This document shows positions 61,072-64,000 of a stretch of 64,000 nt of DNA, in pieces. Under the pieces are notes generated by a model. That model was not told where the DNA came from, ran no database searches, and saw only the letters and a program-made list of their open reading frames with translations. Numbering within the stretch: position 1 is the stretch's first letter; the number at the start of each line of letters is the position of its first letter. The position numbers and the translations under genes are program-made. This stretch comes from Nemopilema nomurai (lineage: Eukaryota; Cnidaria; Scyphozoa; Rhizostomeae; Rhizostomatidae): assembly GCA_003864495.1 (NCBI GenBank), contig PEDN01001353.1, positions 1,116,001 through 1,180,000 of the forward strand, in the 5' to 3' direction.

Positions 61072-64000
61072 TTAAGGCGCCCTCCAAACCACAAGCAATG
61101 ACATCATCATAGCAACAAGCACTGTAATTGAATTGAATTTCAGCCTCATTGATGATGACCAAAATCCTCCTCCTCCTCCTCCTTCTCCTCCTCCTCCCGC
61201 GCCACCAAATTGAAACACTGTAAAGAAAATCGCTCTGTTACGGGGATGCAAGAACCGGTGGATAGCAACGAAGGTCGCTCTGAATTGTGGCAATACAATA
61301 AACAAATGGAAACATAATGAATCGAGGACAGTGTTTAGACAATAGCTGTAGCCATTTACTCTGACAAGCTGGAACCTCTCCTGTCCACTTCCCTGACACG
61401 CCGCATGTCTGAGGCTTGGCACTCAAACGATAGCCTTGCTTGCATCTGTACTTTGCCCTCTGCGTGACATCATATTCGAATACTCGGACTTGGCCATTCA
61501 ATGGTGGAGCTGGAAAGACGCAGCCTGAAACAGTGAATGCCTAAATTATGGCTGGCAGAATCGCTTCACTTTCGAGATTTGTTGACAAGCTTCCTGTACA
61601 TGTACATGTTTGAATAAATTCTACCAGGTAAATTTTAGTGAGAATGAAATACATTTTAGCCAGGTGCTTTTCAAAAATTGCACAATGTGGTGATTTACTA
61701 AAAGCTCACATGACATTTATCTTTGTTAAATTGCTTTTTATGAAGCTGTACTATAATAACTTCATCTCTTTCTCAATATTCTAATCTAGTGCCACCGACA
61801 ATGAATCATTTAGGGGGAGTGGGAATCTCCCCTTTTACTTTTTTGGAACGATTGACATCTTCACTTTTATTCAGAAAAGCTTGAATAAATTGGTTTATCT
61901 GCATCGAAATGACGCATTTCCTGTCTGAAATTTTAGGGGTATACATCACTATGTTGGAGTGCAATTGTGAATGTGTTTGTTGGATAGCGATCTCACCTGA
62001 CTGGGCCAACGGGATTTGCAGTTCCAGTTTAGTAGGGCCTACATATCGCAAGGAGTGCTTCTCTTGGATCCAGGAGTAAGACTCTTTTGAAGTGAAGCCT
62101 ACAAAAATGTATGATTGCCGGATGGCACTGAATGCAATTGTCTGCTTGTGAATCAAATACGCCTGTAGAGTGAAGGAAATCAGCTAAAGGCCGTGTCTAA
62201 AAGCAGCAGGAGGAAATAGGAAGAATATCAAATTCCATAAACTTTCTAGACACAGGTTGTATCTAGCGTGTTATTAGATGCTCTCTGTTTTTAATCCGAC
62301 TGAAGCTAGCATTCTGTTGTTTTTCATAAAAATTTCATATCAAACAACAACATTTTTGTTCAATGGGGATAAATATGACTGATTCTATAGCCTGCTTGAC
62401 TATACTGAAAAAAAATTGTTAATCCCATTATCTCTTTTAGAACTGATGCAGAAATGAGAAGGCTTGTAACTTCTGATTTTAAACGCAGATGGTCAATATT
62501 TACTTGCTTTAATAACTAAATTAAATAGAATCATTTCGAAAGATGTAACCAATTTTTAAAAGAATCTACCCTTTAGATGTTTTTACTTACAATGGCCTTT
62601 TTCGCCCCTGCCTTTAAACTGGTGTAAGCTTCATCCTTGATAACACCAATAACAATTCTCCTTGGCTTGATTGCTTTTATAAACTTCTCCATCTTCTCCG
62701 AGTTCTGTTCATTGTGGCGCCAGGTGTCAAAATGTGCCGTTTGCTCTACGTCACCGCTTTCAAAGTCAATGACCGCCAGATTGAAGCCTCGACCGTCCCT
62801 TGAGTAATTCTTTCCGTTGATGTTGATGATGTTTTTGTTACGATTGCAATCACTAACACCTTGGTCATCACAAGCCATTGATTCAAGTTTGAGAGACAGT
62901 TCTAAAAAATATCACGTGCTGATCACTTGCAAATTTGAGCAATTGTAGAAGGTGCGTTGAATCCCTAACATTGATATATCTTCGTTTAGGTGGTACAATG
63001 CATGTCTGTTTAACTGATACATAATTATACCCTATGCTTTATGAAATCATTTTTCATATGCATCAGCCTTGTCACTGATTAATCGCCCTTAAAGGTTTTA
63101 AGAAAGTTGTCTAGCCTCTTTTAGACCAGCAACCATTAGTGATAATCACGACCAGTAAATATAGTTACTGCATCTAGATGCCAAAATCTCACCTGGTCGC
63201 AAGGGTATCTTCGCATTCAGAAAGACTCCTCCCTTGCGGTGAGCCGCATGCTTCTGTTGTACCCAGGCTTCCTTCACCTTTCCTTTGTAGCCAATGAAAG
63301 CGTAAGCTCCTCGTGCCACGAAGTCTGCTGGCTCTTGTCCAAGCAGCCTCTTCTGAAATTTGCAAAAAATGTGCCACTGTTATACTGGCAACGGTTTTAG
63401 GCCGAAACCTAATCATCATTCTGTTAATTGCTACATTTGCTTTTATCAACAAGCTATGAAATTTCCTACTGTTTGGCTAAACGTTTCCTTCAAGAAATCG
63501 ACTTACAAAGGAACAATTCAACAGAAATCGCATACCATAGCCGTTTTGAAGGAACAATTCAACAGAAATCGCATACCATAGCCCTTTTGAAGGAACAATT
63601 CAACAGAAATCGCATACCATAGCCCTTTTGAAGGAACAATTTAACAGAAATCGCATACCATAGCCCTTTTGAAGGAACAATTCAACAGAAATCGCATACC
63701 ATAGCCCTTTTGAAGGCTGGTGTGGTAGCGTAGCCGTAAGCATCGTCTTTGACTACACCCAAGACAATTGTAGAAGCGGGTAATTCATTAATGAACTCCA
63801 CCATGCTTGTAACCTCGGAATGAGATCGCGCAGTGTCGAACCTCTTTCTGCTGAGGACATGTGCAGTAATTCTGCTAATGGCGACAACGTTGATGCCCCT
63901 GCCATTCAGTGCGAGCTCCTTCCCATCCACCGCAATCGAGCAAGCGGCCTTGTGACATTTGATGCCACCAATTCTGTGTACCCCTTGGTCATCGCAACCA
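61072..64000 (-). CDS. Multi-FAM3/ILEI, sushi protein with probable GPI anchor (5' end outside window)
   Basis: Six exons on the minus strand are visible, 5' to 3': 64000-63700 (partial), 63352-63193, 62901-62591, 62162-61997, 61524-61360 and 61217-61072. The first two and next two exons each encode one FAM3/ILEI module: G/A-C-D-D-Q-G-V near the start, N-G-R-G-I-N-V-V-A-I or D-G-R-G-F-N-L-A-V-I, then R/H-F-D-T, I-V-L-G-V-V-K-D-D-A-Y, and G-A-Y-A-F-I-G-Y-K-G in the second exon. Exon 5 is a four-cysteine sushi domain (G-C-V-F-P ... Y-R-C ... T-C ... W-T-G-E-V-P-A-C). The last exon encodes a glycine run, S-S-S, and a hydrophobic end (NSITVLVAMMMSLLVVWRAP), the layout of a GPI-attachment signal. 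It is a tandem paralogue of the gene at 50674-60408 but lacks EGF domains and a cytoplasmic tail. Start codon and signal peptide lie beyond 64000. Confidence 0.72.
63505..63716. repeat. 41-bp tandem repeat that copies an exon end and its splice donor
   Basis: Five units with period 41 (GAACAATT at 63511, 63552, 63593, 63634 and 63675). On the minus strand each unit contains CAAAAGGGCTATG then GTATGCGATTTCTG, which is the last coding bases and donor of the ILEI exon ending at 63700. The coding copy is the first in transcription order; four further copies lie in the intron, one with CGGCTATG. Confidence 0.93.

Overview
The window looks like animal nuclear DNA, probably from an anthozoan (coral or sea anemone). 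Genes are split by many short introns with GT/AG borders. The domains are metazoan: SEA, EGF, sushi, FAM3/ILEI and immunoglobulin-like. A eukaryotic initiator tRNA-Met is present, and a transposon fragment carries a Myb/SANT-like stretch of a kind I associate with cnidarian genomes. The phylum is an inference. All gene models were built by hand from splice borders and reading phase, without transcripts.

Plus strand, 1-40192. After about 3.3 kb without a recognised gene comes a small immunoglobulin-like surface protein (3351-4691), with a possible alternative transmembrane exon (5279-5688). A ten-exon secreted protein follows (8440-16532): two divergent SUEL-type lectin-like domains, a SEA domain and two EGF domains. 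Its introns hold two related inverted-repeat transposons, one filled by a 16-bp minisatellite. Next is an inversin-like ankyrin/IQ gene (17617-24298) with an apparent one-base frameshift, a single-exon roadblock dynein light chain (25766-26110) and a full 23-exon CIP2A gene (28068-40192). CIP2A introns carry a palindromic element, a 0.67-kb CT tract and a 1.6-kb 25-bp minisatellite.

Middle, 40441-49597. About 52 head-to-tail copies of a 177-bp satellite fill the space between the 3' ends of two convergent genes. Each intact copy carries a 14-bp perfect palindrome.

Minus strand, 50674-64000. Two neighbouring paralogues are built from repeated FAM3/ILEI modules. The complete one (50674-60408, 16 exons, about 857 residues) reads signal peptide, three FAM3/ILEI modules, sushi, five EGF domains, transmembrane helix, short acidic tail. 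The second (61072 to beyond 64000) has at least two modules, one sushi domain, a glycine-rich stretch and a tail that looks like a GPI signal. They resemble a pair of surface proteins sharing an ectodomain design but anchored differently. An initiator tRNA-Met gene sits in an intron of the first, and the second has a splice-donor segment repeated in tandem. This multi-ILEI pair is the best candidate here for an undescribed system.
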